DNA of 64,000 bases from Geothrix rubra (GCF_030268065.1 NZ_BSDD01000002.1:637125-701124); one strand, 5' to 3'; counted from the first letter of the stretch, positions 36,798-46,608 are shown. Notes: generated by a model from the letters alone, not told the origin. Program-made: numbers and translations.

Positions 36798-39700
36798 TCA
36801 GGAGAGTCTGGCTCGGACCAGGTACTGGAACACTTGCAGGTCTTCCCGGGCCGCAAACACATCTCCCCCCGCGGCGGACACGGCAGCCAGAAGGGGGAGC
36901 ATCCTCCCGTCGGCAGGCTGGGTGACGGTTTCCACCACTTCCGCCTGGAATCCCGCAGCGGCCAGCAGCTCTAGCATGCTGGAACGGGTGAAGAACTTCA
37001 GGTGCGTCCGGTCCAGGATGCCTTCGTCTTCATAGGTCCAGCGGCCCCGCACGAGCAGGTCGTGAACGACGCCGAAAAAGCGGACGTTCGGGAGGCTGAG
37101 CACGAGGCAACCCCGCGGAGCGAGGAGGCCTTTGAACCTGGAGAGCTGGCCCGGGGGGTCCTTCAGGTGTTCGAGGACGTCCGCGAGGATGATGCAATCG
37201 AAGGAGTGGGGTTCAAAGGGAGGGGGTACTCCGAGCTGGTCGAGGTCGGCGGTCCAGACGCCGTCAAGCACGCGAGCCGCCAGCCGCGCCGCCTGGGGAT
37301 TTCCCTCGATCCCATGCACCCGGGTGCCGGCGCCCCTGGATTTGATGGACGCTCCGAGCGCCCCTGCCGCGCAGCCGACATCGAGGATGCGCTTGGCCTC
37401 CAAAGGCACCAGGCGCGCCACTTCCGGGCGGGCGTTCTTGAAGTAATCCGCCACGGAAGGCGCAGGGGAGAAGGGGCGCTCCTTCCACACCAGAAGCTGC
37501 ATGCCCGTTTCGTCAACCAGATGATCGTAATAACCCTGGGCAGCGGCTTCGGGATCATGCTGTCGGTAGAACTCCAGCTTCCGCTCGCGATGGATTCGAT
37601 GGAGGTATCCATAGTGCTTGACCTTCACGTCCAGCCGCGAACTCAGCCCGACAACGTTTGCGGGCAAGCTGCCGCAGTGAAAATTGCCTCCATGCCCGGT
37701 GTTCCTGAAGGCCAGCTTCTGGCGATCCTGTCCTGCCATCCGGAGCAGGCGGGGATGCCAGAGGCTGTGGTACTTGCCATCCACACGGTAGTGTTCCCGG
37801 TCGTTCCAGAAGTAGAGCCATTCGAAGGCGAAGGTCGCGACCTGGGGAGGAGCTGACCGAATCCCGTCGCGGATCCGCTTGGCAGCGCTCTCCTCCAGCA
37901 CCTCGTCGCCATCCATGGCCAGTATCCAGTCCGGATCGCGTTCGAGGGCCATGGCCAGGAGGATGTTCTTGTCGCGCACTTCGTCAACGTCCCGGTCGCA
38001 CTGTTCGTGCAGCGCCACGACCTTCCGGAAGGTTCGGCAGATGCGCACCGTGTCGTCGGTGGAGTGGTCGTCCAGGATCACGATCTCATCAGCGATCCGC
38101 TCGATGGAGGCCAAGACCTCGGCGATCCACTCCGATTCGTTCTTTATCCGCAGCATGGCCACGATCTTTCCGCCTGCGGCGTGCCCCTGGGCCTCGGCGA
38201 TCTCGCCCATCGGCTTCAGGTGTCCGGTGGCCGAAATCTGATCGCCCTCTTCGCTGAGGCGCACCTCCAGATCCGAGAGGTAGCGGCGCAGCAACCCCTC
38301 CAGGCGGTCGGGGGAGAAATGCCAGACATGGGTGGGGTCATCGTGGTGATGGCCATTGGGGACGACCACGACCACCTTCGCACCCGGCTTCAGGATTCGG
38401 TGGAGGTCCAGGAACAGCGAATGATGATCCCGCAGGTGTTCAAAGACGTGGGAGGCGAGGCAGCCGTCCAGAAGGCCGCCCGATGTGTCAATGGAGTCCA
38501 GGGTGCCTCGGTGGAAGACCAGCCGCTCTCCCAGGTCCCCTGGTTCACCGGCCACGTGGGATCTGGCCACCGAAAGGGCTGTGTCGCTCAGGTCCACGCC
38601 GAGGATCTGCAGGTGCCGATGCGAACGCGCGAGCCAGATGTCAATTTCACCGGTTCCGCAGCCCAGGTCCAAGAGCCGCCCAGCGGTGGGGCATTCCCGG
38701 AGGGCGGTCCGAGTCGCGAAGTGGTCCTTCCAATAGGCCAGGGTCAATGCCTCGGGGTTACTCTGCCGGCGCTCGTCGTACATGTCGTCGTAGATACGGG
38801 ATTCCCCCTCTTGATCCAGACCCGGCGGCAGCTGCTGGGACTGGGCAGCCTGGACCAGCTCCTGCAGCACCTTCCCCACGCCCTCCACGCCGTAGGTGGC
38901 GGTGATGAAGGCCCGCCCCTCCCGGCCGAGGGCCTCCCAAGTGGGACGGTCCTGGAGCAGGCGGGCCACGGCCGAGGCGAAGGCCTCGGCCTCGTCGGCC
39001 ACCAGGACGTGGCGGCCGTCCTCGAGGCCCATGCCCTCCGCCCCGATGGACGTGGTGACGACCGGCAGGCCCCGGGAGAGGGCCTCCCCCACCTTGCCCT
39101 TCATGCCCGCGCCCACGCGGAGCGGCGCCACGGACACCCGGGCCGCGTCGAGGTGGGGGGCCGTGTCCGGGACCCAGCCTGTTACCGAGATGCCCGGGGA
39201 GGCGAGGGCCTGCAGCTCCGCAGGCGGATTGGGCCCGACGATGGTCAGGCGGGTGCCGGGGACCAGGGCCCGCACCTTCGGAAGGATGTCGCGGACCAGC
39301 CAGAGGGCCGCGTCGATGTTCGGCGTGTGGTTGAAGTTCCCGACGAAGACCAGCCCCTTCCGGGCCTCCCAGCCGGGAGTCTCCCCCACAGGCGGATGGA
39401 TGTTCGGGATGACGGTGGTGGGCACCGTGAGGCCCGCCTCCCGGAGGACGGTGGCGTCGGCCTCGGTGACGGTCACCACCCGGTCGGCCTGGCCGTAGAT
39501 CCGAAGCTCGCGCTCGCGGGTCCGGGCCGCCCCCTCCAGGGCCGCCGCGTCTCCCGCCAGCTCGGCCTGGCGCGTCTCGCGGAGGAAGTGCACGTCCACG
39601 GTGTCCACCACCACGGTCGTACCGGGGGAGTACCGCCGGATCTCGGGGAGGTACTGCTCGGCGATGTCGTAGAAGGAGAGCCAAGCCAGGTGGCAGGGCC

Positions 39701-41693
39701 GCTCGCCGAGGATGCGCGCCAGGTTGATCGGGGGGGCGTCGCAGCGGTAGCCCAGCTGGGCCATCTTCTCCGGGTCGGTGGCGTAGACCTTCACGCCGAG
39801 GGCCTCCAGCTGGCGCTGGTAGTTCTCCTGGCCCAGGCCGTTCCGTGCGATGTAGGTGATGTCGTACTTGAGGGCCCGGAGGATCAGGATGATGCGGAAG
39901 AGCCGCAAGGAGCCTGAGGCCCGGTCGTGGAGCGGAAGGAAGGGATCGACGATGAGGATGTGGGGGGCCGGGCCGCTTTTCGCGGGGCGGGCGGCCAGCC
40001 GGCGGCGATCCGCGGTGGCGGGCGGATGTCCCGTCACGGACGGGGGTGGATCCTGGCGGGCGAGTTCCGCGGCCCACTTCGCCACGAACTTCTCCCGGTT
40101 GATGGCCTGATAGCGCTTGAAGCCGCTGGAGAGATCCGTGCCGGCCGTGATCCCCTCGAAGTGCAGCACCGTGGAGGACGGGCAGTACATCACCTTGTAG
40201 CCGAGGCTCCGGATGCCGAAGCAGAGGTCGGTGTCCTCGTAATAGGCGGGGGCGTAGCGGCGGTCGAATCCACCCAGGCGTTCGAAGAGCTCGCGTCGCA
40301 CCAGGAGGGCCGCACCGGAGCAGTAGTCCACCTCGGCGGGGACCAGGTAGGCGGGATTGAGGGGATCTGCGAACCGTCCGAAATTCCACCCGCTGCCGTC
40401 CGAAAAGATCAGACCGCCCGCCTCCTGGAGCCGCCCGTCGGGGTAGACGAGCTGGGCCCCGGCGGCACCGACGGTGGGATCGCCTTCGGCCATGCCGACC
40501 AGCGCCTCCAGCCAGCCCGGCAGCGGGGCCGTGTCGTTGTTGAGGAAGACCAGGTACCGGCCCCGCGCCAGGGCGGCGCCCTGGTTGCAGGCCTCCACGA
40601 AGCCCCGGTTGTCCGGATTGGTGATCACCCGGACCCGGCCCGTCAAGCCGGCCAGATAGTCCGCAGTGCCGTCGCTGGAGGCGTTGTCGATGAAGATGAG
40701 TTCGTAGAGGCTGTCTGGGGTGCTCTTCCGCAGCTGGTCCACGCACTGCTGGGTGTACTCGACCTTGTTGAACACGGGAATGACGAGGCTGCAGAGGGGG
40801 GCATCCTCCGCCGGAGCCGGCTCGGCGGTGGGCAGGATCTCCGCCTCGCCCGCCAGGACCTTCCGGAGGATCTCCGCCTCGCTCCGGGCGGACATGATCT
40901 CGTAGGCCCGGGATTCCAGGGCCGCGCGGGCCGCTGCGTCGGCCACCAGGTCCTGACAGGCGGCCACGAGCTGCTCATAGGGGACGAACCGGGCGGCCCC
41001 CTCCAGACCGGCTTCCAGGTCGGTCTCCGGCCTGCACTCGGCCACCACGGCCTTCCGGTTCGCCCACAGGTAGGACAGCCGCACCATCTCGAGGATGCTG
41101 CTCTCGTAGAAATGGAGGTTCAGCACCACCTTGGCCCGGGAGATGAGCGCGTCCCGCTTCCGGCCGTAGACGCCGAAGGCGGCGTGGACGCGGAGCCCGG
41201 TGGCCTGGAGGGCCTCCAGGATGTGGCGCCGCCGATCGTTGATGGATCCGTAGAAGAGCACATCAATGTCCTGGTCCGGCGCCACGGGGATGCGGGTGAG
41301 CCCGGGCATGGTCCCGATGGGAACGAGCTGGATGCCCTTGGAGATGCCGGCCCGGTGGAGGATCTCCACGTTCCGCCGGCTGTAGTCCCAGATTTCGCAA
41401 CGCTCCGACAGCCGCACGAGGCGGTCCCGCAGGTGCTGGTTCCGTTCGTCCATCTGCTCCAGGTTGTAGAGGATGCACTGGGCCTGGAGGGCGGCCTCCT
41501 GGGTGCTGTCGAGCAGATGCCAGCCCAGGATCAGGTTCACGGCGGCCGGGTCGAACCGGTTCTCGGCTACCTGCGCCGGGGCGCCCAAGGCCTGGAAGGC
41601 GTCGCGGAAGGTCTGCGCCAGTTCGGCAAAAGTTTCCGAGTGCAGATAGCCCTTGGGCTTGATCGTGACGATCCGGATGGCGGCTGACGTCAT
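36798..41693 (-). CDS. Giant multi-domain glycosyltransferase/methyltransferase protein
   Basis: The 1631-residue cytosolic protein joins about six enzyme domains: a GT-B-like domain (1-290), a GT2 transferase (about 295-560, starting CSLVIPVFNK, with LNNDTAPLPGW and YYEDTDLCF), a GT4-type transferase (about 576-960, with GNFNHTPN and GAGMKGKVGEA), a SAM methyltransferase (LLDLGCGTGEIDIW, about 1006), a second GT2 (about 1173-1400, LRIKNESEW, DDHSTDDT, AMDGDEVL) and a terminal methyltransferase (ILDVGCAAGALGASI, about 1433). It probably assembles and methylates a surface polysaccharide. AGGAG precedes the ATG. The 3' part (about 36800-38800) looks less GC-biased than the 5' part, suggesting a fusion of segments of different origin. 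Confidence 0.85.
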   Translation of the reverse strand: MTSAAIRIVTIKPKGYLHSETFAELAQTFRDAFQALGAPAQVAENRFDPAAVNLILGWHLLDSTQEAALQAQCILYNLEQMDERNQHLRDRLVRLSERCEIWDYSRRNVEILHRAGISKGIQLVPIGTMPGLTRIPVAPDQDIDVLFYGSINDRRRHILEALQATGLRVHAAFGVYGRKRDALISRAKVVLNLHFYESSILEMVRLSYLWANRKAVVAECRPETDLEAGLEGAARFVPYEQLVAACQDLVADAAARAALESRAYEIMSARSEAEILRKVLAGEAEILPTAEPAPAEDAPLCSLVIPVFNKVEYTQQCVDQLRKSTPDSLYELIFIDNASSDGTADYLAGLTGRVRVITNPDNRGFVEACNQGAALARGRYLVFLNNDTAPLPGWLEALVGMAEGDPTVGAAGAQLVYPDGRLQEAGGLIFSDGSGWNFGRFADPLNPAYLVPAEVDYCSGAALLVRRELFERLGGFDRRYAPAYYEDTDLCFGIRSLGYKVMYCPSSTVLHFEGITAGTDLSSGFKRYQAINREKFVAKWAAELARQDPPPSVTGHPPATADRRRLAARPAKSGPAPHILIVDPFLPLHDRASGSLRLFRIILILRALKYDITYIARNGLGQENYQRQLEALGVKVYATDPEKMAQLGYRCDAPPINLARILGERPCHLAWLSFYDIAEQYLPEIRRYSPGTTVVVDTVDVHFLRETRQAELAGDAAALEGAARTRERELRIYGQADRVVTVTEADATVLREAGLTVPTTVIPNIHPPVGETPGWEARKGLVFVGNFNHTPNIDAALWLVRDILPKVRALVPGTRLTIVGPNPPAELQALASPGISVTGWVPDTAPHLDAARVSVAPLRVGAGMKGKVGEALSRGLPVVTTSIGAEGMGLEDGRHVLVADEAEAFASAVARLLQDRPTWEALGREGRAFITATYGVEGVGKVLQELVQAAQSQQLPPGLDQEGESRIYDDMYDERRQSNPEALTLAYWKDHFATRTALRECPTAGRLLDLGCGTGEIDIWLARSHRHLQILGVDLSDTALSVARSHVAGEPGDLGERLVFHRGTLDSIDTSGGLLDGCLASHVFEHLRDHHSLFLDLHRILKPGAKVVVVVPNGHHHDDPTHVWHFSPDRLEGLLRRYLSDLEVRLSEEGDQISATGHLKPMGEIAEAQGHAAGGKIVAMLRIKNESEWIAEVLASIERIADEIVILDDHSTDDTVRICRTFRKVVALHEQCDRDVDEVRDKNILLAMALERDPDWILAMDGDEVLEESAAKRIRDGIRSAPPQVATFAFEWLYFWNDREHYRVDGKYHSLWHPRLLRMAGQDRQKLAFRNTGHGGNFHCGSLPANVVGLSSRLDVKVKHYGYLHRIHRERKLEFYRQHDPEAAAQGYYDHLVDETGMQLLVWKERPFSPAPSVADYFKNARPEVARLVPLEAKRILDVGCAAGALGASIKSRGAGTRVHGIEGNPQAARLAARVLDGVWTADLDQLGVPPPFEPHSFDCIILADVLEHLKDPPGQLSRFKGLLAPRGCLVLSLPNVRFFGVVHDLLVRGRWTYEDEGILDRTHLKFFTRSSMLELLAAAGFQAEVVETVTQPADGRMLPLLAAVSAAGGDVFAAREDLQVFQYLVRARLS

Positions 41694-41869
41694 GAGGGCT
41701 CCTGTCCTGGGGCGTGGGCTGCCGAGCGGATGAAGGCGGAGGGGCGGAGGGGTCGGCTCCGGTGGGGCAGCGGGTCGTGTCTGGAAGGCGCCCCGGTTCG
41801 ACGGGAGCCTCGCAAGAACGGTACCCGGCGGAACCACTTGCGGACCGGATGGGTGCCTGTTCCGCTCAT
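41690..41869 (-). CDS. Possible 59-residue arginine-rich small protein linking two genes
   Basis: The frame encodes a very basic peptide (KWFRRVPFLRGSRRTG near its start) with no recognised family. Its ATG overlaps the stop of the sigma-54 activator (ATGA, 41866-41869) and its TGA overlaps the ATG of the giant glycosyltransferase gene (41690-41693). A strong ribosome-site sequence, AGGAGGGGCCGGC, precedes it. Both-side coupling favours translation, at least as a relay between the two large genes, but the peptide's composition is that of GC-rich noise. Function is unknown. Confidence 0.35.
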   Translation of the reverse strand: MSGTGTHPVRKWFRRVPFLRGSRRTGAPSRHDPLPHRSRPLRPSAFIRSAAHAPGQEPS

Positions 41870-44800
41870 GCCGGCCCCTCCTGCTGCCATCGCTCCCGCT
41901 CCGCCACCAGATCCAGCCCCAGCCGCCTGGCGGCGGTGTAGAGGGCGGGCCGGGCGAGGCCGAGGGTGCGGGCGGCCTCGGCGACCTGGAAGCCGCTGTT
42001 GCGCAGGGTCTCCAGGAGGAACCGGCGCTGGAAGGCGCGCGTGGCCTCCTCCCAGGTGCCCTCCTGGGCCTCGGGCTGGTCCAGCTCGGGGAAGTGGCGG
42101 GGCTTCAGGATCCCATCCTCGCAGCGAAGGAGGGCGCGCTCCAGGGCGTGCAGCAGCTCCCGCACGTTGCCGGGCCAGGGACGGCGGGCGAGGGCCTGGG
42201 GCAGGCCCGGCGCCAGGGCGGGGACCGGCCGCCGGGCGCTCTCGGCGGCGCGGACCACGAGGCGGGGCACCAGGAACGGGAACTCGTGCCGGCGGGCCGC
42301 CAGGGCCGGCAGCCGCAGGACGGCCCCCTCCAGGCGGAAGAGCAGGTCCCGGCGGAAGGCCCCGCCGGCGGCGAGCTCCTCCAGGGGACGGTGGGTGGCG
42401 GCCACGAAGCGCACCTCCACCCGGATGGCGTGGTCGGAGCCCACCCGGCGGATCTCGCGCTCCTGGAGGACCCGCAGCAGGAGGGACTGGAGCCGGGGCG
42501 AGAGGTCGGCCACCTCGTCAAGGAAGAGGGTGCCGCCCCGGGCCGCCTCGATGGCGCCCCGCCGGTCCTGGTGGGCCCCGGTGAAGGCCCCCTTCACGTG
42601 GCCGAAGAGCTCGGATTCCAGCAGGCCCTCGGCGAAGGCGGAGCAGTTCACGGCCACGAGCGGGCCTGGGCGTCCCGAGCGCTGGTGGAGCTCCCGCGCC
42701 GCCAGCTCCTTGCCGCTGCCGGTGGGGCCCAGGATGAGCACCGGCAGCTCCGTGGGCGCGACCCGGTCCAGCTCCCGCAGCACCGAGGCCATGGGCTCGC
42801 TGCCGTCCGTGAGGAGGAGGCCCGGCGCGGGGTCCGCGGCCGGGGCCTGCCGGGCCCGGAGCTGGGCCAGCCAGGGGGCCAGGAGGAGCGGTTCCGTGGG
42901 CACCGCGAGGGGTGCCTCCTCCGGCAGGCCCAGGAGGAGGGCCCCCACCGGCGAGCCTTCCCAGTGCAGGGAGAGGCTCCGCCAGATCCAACCCCCGTCC
43001 GTGAAGGGCGGCAGGGATCCGTCCCGGGCCAGGCGACTCAGGGCGCCCTCGGGCGGCGGGTCACCGGACCCCAGGTGCGCCACGCGACCTTCCTCCTCCC
43101 AGGCCAGCCAGGTGGGATGGGGGCGGGCCGCCAGCCAGGCCGTCAGCAGGCTCCGGGGCGCCCCGTCGGGCGCCTCCGGCGGTTCGGGCCAGAGGGCCCC
43201 CAGCCGCGCCTGGTGCCGGGGCGAAGCGGCGCGGTCGGCGAGGACCTGAAGGGCCAGGAGCATCCCCGGCGTGCGGAGATCGGGCCGGCGCTCGAGCACC
43301 TGCAGGCCCAGCTCCAGGCGCATGATCTGGTTGGGGCAGGCCCCCCAGGCGGCGCGACAGGCGCCGGGGTCGCCGTGGCCGCGGAGGAGGCGCTGGGCCT
43401 CCCAGGCCAGGCGCGTCTCGGGATCCGCCTCGGGCGGGGGCGGTTCCGCGAGGGGGCCCAGGGCGGCGGCCAGCAGGCGGGCGAAGGGATGGCCTTCCAC
43501 GTGCGGCAGGGCCTCGCGGATCAGCTCCTCCCGACCCAGGTCCAGGGCCGCACTGGCCAGGAGGCCCCAGGCCTCCGGGAAGTCGGGATGGGCCTGGACC
43601 AGGCTCCGGGCCTCGGCCAGGGCGGCCGCCGGGCCCCGGTGGACGTCCAGCAGCTGGGCCTCCTCCAGCTCCCGCCAGGGCGAGGGCAGGGGGCCCCGGA
43701 GGGCCTGCCAGCGGGCATGGCCGGGGAGGTCGGCCCAGAGCAGCGCCTTGGCGGCGGCGTTGGAGGCGGCCCGGGCGGCCCAACCGCGGGCACCCAGACG
43801 CAGGAAGTGGGCGTGGGCCCAGGTGAAGGCCCGCAGGGCGCGTTCCGTCTCACAGGCGTGATGGGCCAGCAGCCCCTCCGCCATCCAGTGGAAGGGGTCC
43901 GCGCAGGGATGGACCCGGCTGCCCCAGGGCGGGTAGGCCGGGGAGGGGCCGGGGGGCTCCCCGCCCCAACGCACCCGGATCCGGTCCCAAACCGGGTCGC
44001 CGCAGGCCGGCGGGCAGGGGGGACGCGGGAAGACCTCCCCGAGGTCGGCCGCCAGGGCCGCGCCCCAGCCGGGCGGCGGGTCCGCGGGGAGGGTCTGGGC
44101 CAGCACCGCGGCCAGGGATCCCTCCGGCAGCTCCCCGGAGGCGAGCCCTCGCGGGGCCAGGGGATCCAGGGCCTCCGGGGCGGCGCCCCGTCCCCGGGAC
44201 CAGGCCCGGACGCGGGGGTCCAGCATCCAGCGGTCCTCCGGCAGGGCCAGGAGCCACGGGGCCCCGCTGAAGGGACGGAGCGCCTCCGGCAGGTTCTCGA
44301 GGACGAGGGGGCCCGCATGAGGCTGGATCTGCGGCCAGGGCAGGTCCGAGTCCAGGGGGCCCTCCGGGAGCAGGCGGCCCTCGCCGTCCATGCCCCCCAG
44401 GAGGCAGGCCCACCAGCCCGGAGGCAGCCGGCGCAGGGCCTCGGGCACCAGCCCCTCCAGGAAGGGCGGCAGGTGGAGGCGGCCCTCGGCATCCACCGCG
44501 CCCAGGAGCGGGATCCAGCGAAGCCGGGTGGCGCGATCGAGGTAGACGGTGCCGGCGGACATCCAGGGCGCCCCCTCTCCCTCCAGCAGGGCCTGCCAGC
44601 ACCAGGCCACCAGCTCGTCCTCCCGGGCGCCCCGCTGGTGGGCCGGCACCCCTGGGCTGCCATGGCGGAGCCGGGCCACCCATGCGGGGTCCGGTCGGGG
44701 ACTGAAGGCCTCCGGCCGGGCCAGGGTCCGGGGGCCCTGGGGACGGCGGGCCTCCTGGTCGAGGCGGGGCCACCGCCCCTCGTGGCCGCCCAGCAGCCAG

Positions 44801-44904
44801 GCCTGGGCGAGGGCCGCGAGCGTCCAGGCCGGATCGCCCCAGCGCCGACCCCGATCCAGCCCCCAGGGGGCCTTCCAGGATCCGAGCCAGGCCGCCTTCA
44901 GCAT
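41866..44904 (-). CDS. Large sigma-54-dependent activator with unusual N-terminal region
   Basis: The 1012-residue protein has a canonical C-terminal half: AAA+ domain with GPTGSGKE (about 725), the intact GAFTGA loop (about 771), TLFLDEVADLSP and RRDLLFRLEGAVLRL, then a Fis-type helix-turn-helix (GFQVAEAARTLGLARPALYTA). The first about 690 residues match no receiver, GAF or PAS domain that I recognise. They contain helical repeat-like stretches (for example ERALRAFTWAHAHFLRLGA), suggesting a TPR-like signal-input module. The ATG overlaps the aroA end (ATGCTGA). It may control the polysaccharide gene that follows. Confidence 0.85.
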   Translation of the reverse strand: MLKAAWLGSWKAPWGLDRGRRWGDPAWTLAALAQAWLLGGHEGRWPRLDQEARRPQGPRTLARPEAFSPRPDPAWVARLRHGSPGVPAHQRGAREDELVAWCWQALLEGEGAPWMSAGTVYLDRATRLRWIPLLGAVDAEGRLHLPPFLEGLVPEALRRLPPGWWACLLGGMDGEGRLLPEGPLDSDLPWPQIQPHAGPLVLENLPEALRPFSGAPWLLALPEDRWMLDPRVRAWSRGRGAAPEALDPLAPRGLASGELPEGSLAAVLAQTLPADPPPGWGAALAADLGEVFPRPPCPPACGDPVWDRIRVRWGGEPPGPSPAYPPWGSRVHPCADPFHWMAEGLLAHHACETERALRAFTWAHAHFLRLGARGWAARAASNAAAKALLWADLPGHARWQALRGPLPSPWRELEEAQLLDVHRGPAAALAEARSLVQAHPDFPEAWGLLASAALDLGREELIREALPHVEGHPFARLLAAALGPLAEPPPPEADPETRLAWEAQRLLRGHGDPGACRAAWGACPNQIMRLELGLQVLERRPDLRTPGMLLALQVLADRAASPRHQARLGALWPEPPEAPDGAPRSLLTAWLAARPHPTWLAWEEEGRVAHLGSGDPPPEGALSRLARDGSLPPFTDGGWIWRSLSLHWEGSPVGALLLGLPEEAPLAVPTEPLLLAPWLAQLRARQAPAADPAPGLLLTDGSEPMASVLRELDRVAPTELPVLILGPTGSGKELAARELHQRSGRPGPLVAVNCSAFAEGLLESELFGHVKGAFTGAHQDRRGAIEAARGGTLFLDEVADLSPRLQSLLLRVLQEREIRRVGSDHAIRVEVRFVAATHRPLEELAAGGAFRRDLLFRLEGAVLRLPALAARRHEFPFLVPRLVVRAAESARRPVPALAPGLPQALARRPWPGNVRELLHALERALLRCEDGILKPRHFPELDQPEAQEGTWEEATRAFQRRFLLETLRNSGFQVAEAARTLGLARPALYTAARRLGLDLVAERERWQQEGPA

Positions 44905-46169
44905 CCCAGCATGCCCCGCCAGGCGGCCCAGAACCCGGGGAAGGTCTTGGCCACGCATTCCGGATGCGCCAGCTCTCCGCCCCGGCGCAGGCCGCCCACG
45001 GCGGCGGCGAAGGCCATGCGGTGGTCGGCGCGGGGATCGAAGGGGCCTCGGGGCCCCGGCTGGGGGCCAGGCTGGATCCGCAGGGTGTGGCCCCCCTCGA
45101 CTTCGGCCGCGCCGCCCAGCCAGCGGACCAGCTCCGCGGAGGCGTCCAGGCGGTCGCACTCCTTGAGGGGCAGGGTATGGAGCCCCGTCAGCACGGAGGG
45201 GGCGGGCGCCAGGGCGGCCAGGGCCGCGAGCACCGGGCCCAGGTCGGGGCAGTCCGTGAGGTCCGCCGTGAACCCCCGCCGCAGGGGACCGGCCACTTCG
45301 AGGGTGGCCGGGCCCACCCAGGTCACCCGGCAGCCGGCCTCCGCGAGGAGGGCGGCCAGGGCCCGGTCGCCCTGGGGATCCCCGGGGTCCAGGGGCGAGG
45401 CCTCGAGGGATCGCCCCGTGGCGGCGGCGGCGGCCAGGAAGGCGGCGGCCCCGCTCCAGTCGCCCGGCAGGACGAGATCCACGGGCCGGAGCCCTCCCCC
45501 CGGGATCTCCCAGCGGCCGGGCTCCAGCCGCGCCTCGCAGCCGAAGCGCCGGAGCCAGTGGGTGGTCAGGGCGAGGTAGCTGGGGCTGGCGACGGCGTCC
45601 CAGCGGAGCAGACCGCCCCCGGGCAGGGCCGCGGCGGCGAGGGCCAGGCCCGTGAGGAACTGGCTGCTGAGGCGGGCGTCCACCGCGAGGTCCAGGCGCT
45701 GGGGGGGGCGGGGGACCGGGTGCAGCAAGGCGCCGCCCCCGCCGGGTTCCCATCGGGCCCCCAGCGCAGTCAACGGACGCAGGAGCGGATCGAGGGGGCG
45801 CTCGAAGAGGCGGGGCTCCCCCGTCAGGTGGACCGGGCCCTCGGCCCGGAGGGCCAGCCAGGGCAGGAGGAAGCGCAGGGTGGTGCCCGAGGCCCCCAGC
45901 CACAGGGGACCCGACGCGTGGGGAGCCGATCCGCCGTCGAGGATCCAGGCCCCGGCCGCTTCCGCCAGGGGGCAGCCCAGGGCGCGCAGGGCCTGGCGCA
46001 TCCAGCGGGTGTCCTCCGCCTCCAGCCCCCCCGCGAGGCGGCTCCTGCCCGGCGCGAGGGCGGCGAGCAGGAGCGCCCGGTTGGTGACGGACTTCGAGCC
46101 CGGCACGGAGACGGCGCCCAGGGCGGCCCCGGGGGCGAGCCGGCTGTCCTCCGGAAGTGACAGGTTCAT
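44898..46169 (-). CDS. aroA: 3-phosphoshikimate 1-carboxyvinyltransferase (EPSP synthase)
   Basis: The 423-residue enzyme condenses shikimate-3-phosphate with phosphoenolpyruvate in the shikimate pathway. Motifs visible: VPGSKSVTNRALLLAAL at the N-terminus, LGASGTTLRFLLP (binding loop), LSSQFLTGLALA, LPLKECDRLDA and DHRMAFAAAVGG near the C-terminus. Both inverse-fold domains are complete. It begins 40 bases after the small membrane-anchored gene and its TGA overlaps the start of the large activator, an odd partner for a core biosynthetic gene. Confidence 0.95.
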   Translation of the reverse strand: MNLSLPEDSRLAPGAALGAVSVPGSKSVTNRALLLAALAPGRSRLAGGLEAEDTRWMRQALRALGCPLAEAAGAWILDGGSAPHASGPLWLGASGTTLRFLLPWLALRAEGPVHLTGEPRLFERPLDPLLRPLTALGARWEPGGGGALLHPVPRPPQRLDLAVDARLSSQFLTGLALAAAALPGGGLLRWDAVASPSYLALTTHWLRRFGCEARLEPGRWEIPGGGLRPVDLVLPGDWSGAAAFLAAAAATGRSLEASPLDPGDPQGDRALAALLAEAGCRVTWVGPATLEVAGPLRRGFTADLTDCPDLGPVLAALAALAPAPSVLTGLHTLPLKECDRLDASAELVRWLGGAAEVEGGHTLRIQPGPQPGPRGPFDPRADHRMAFAAAVGGLRRGGELAHPECVAKTFPGFWAAWRGMLGC

Positions 46170-46209
46170 GAAGGCAGGGTGCCCGGGCGGCCCCGGGCCC
46201 GCAAGCCCG

Positions 46210-46608
46210 TCAGCCGATGTTCTCCAGGATGGGCTCGGCGATCGTCTTGTCCGTCACGACGTCGAACTTGTAGACGCCATAGAGGTCGATGGTCTGCTTG
46301 TAGCGCAGCCGGATGGTGCAGACGCCGGGCTCGCCCGCGCCGCCGCCGCCGGTCTTGCTGACGGTGATGCTGTTCTTCTGCGCGAGGACATCCACCATGC
46401 CCAGCTCCCGGGCCTTGTCCCGGGCCTGCTTCTCCACCAGTTCGAGGGGGATGCGGCTGGCGCTGGAGGCGATGAACTTGCAGCCGTCGGCCAGCTCGCT
46501 GTTGTTGTAGTAGACGGGGACGATCTTGAGGCCCGCGGCCACGAGGGCTCCGAAGATGAGCAGCGTGAGGATGCAGCCCACCTTGCCTTCACCGCGCTGG
46601 CGCTTCAT
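46210..46608 (-). CDS. Small single-pass membrane protein (DUF4845-like)
   Basis: The 132-residue protein starts basic (MKRQRGEGK), has one membrane helix (VGCILTLLIFGALVAAGL) directly followed by KIVPVYYNNSEL, and a soluble region outside. The positive N-terminus places the bulk in the periplasm. The helix-KIVPVYY arrangement recalls DUF4845 proteins, but similarity is weak. ATG 46608 with GGAGAACCCCC is used; ATG 46626, overlapping the preceding gene's stop, is an alternative. Function is unknown. Confidence 0.6.
   Translation of the reverse strand: MKRQRGEGKVGCILTLLIFGALVAAGLKIVPVYYNNSELADGCKFIASSASRIPLELVEKQARDKARELGMVDVLAQKNSITVSKTGGGGAGEPGVCTIRLRYKQTIDLYGVYKFDVVTDKTIAEPILENIG

Noticed and set aside
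44905..45903. Upstream extension of the large sigma-54 activator frame
   Set aside because: It lies within aroA, which has full family motifs in its own frame; the extension is low-complexity Gly/Pro/Arg.
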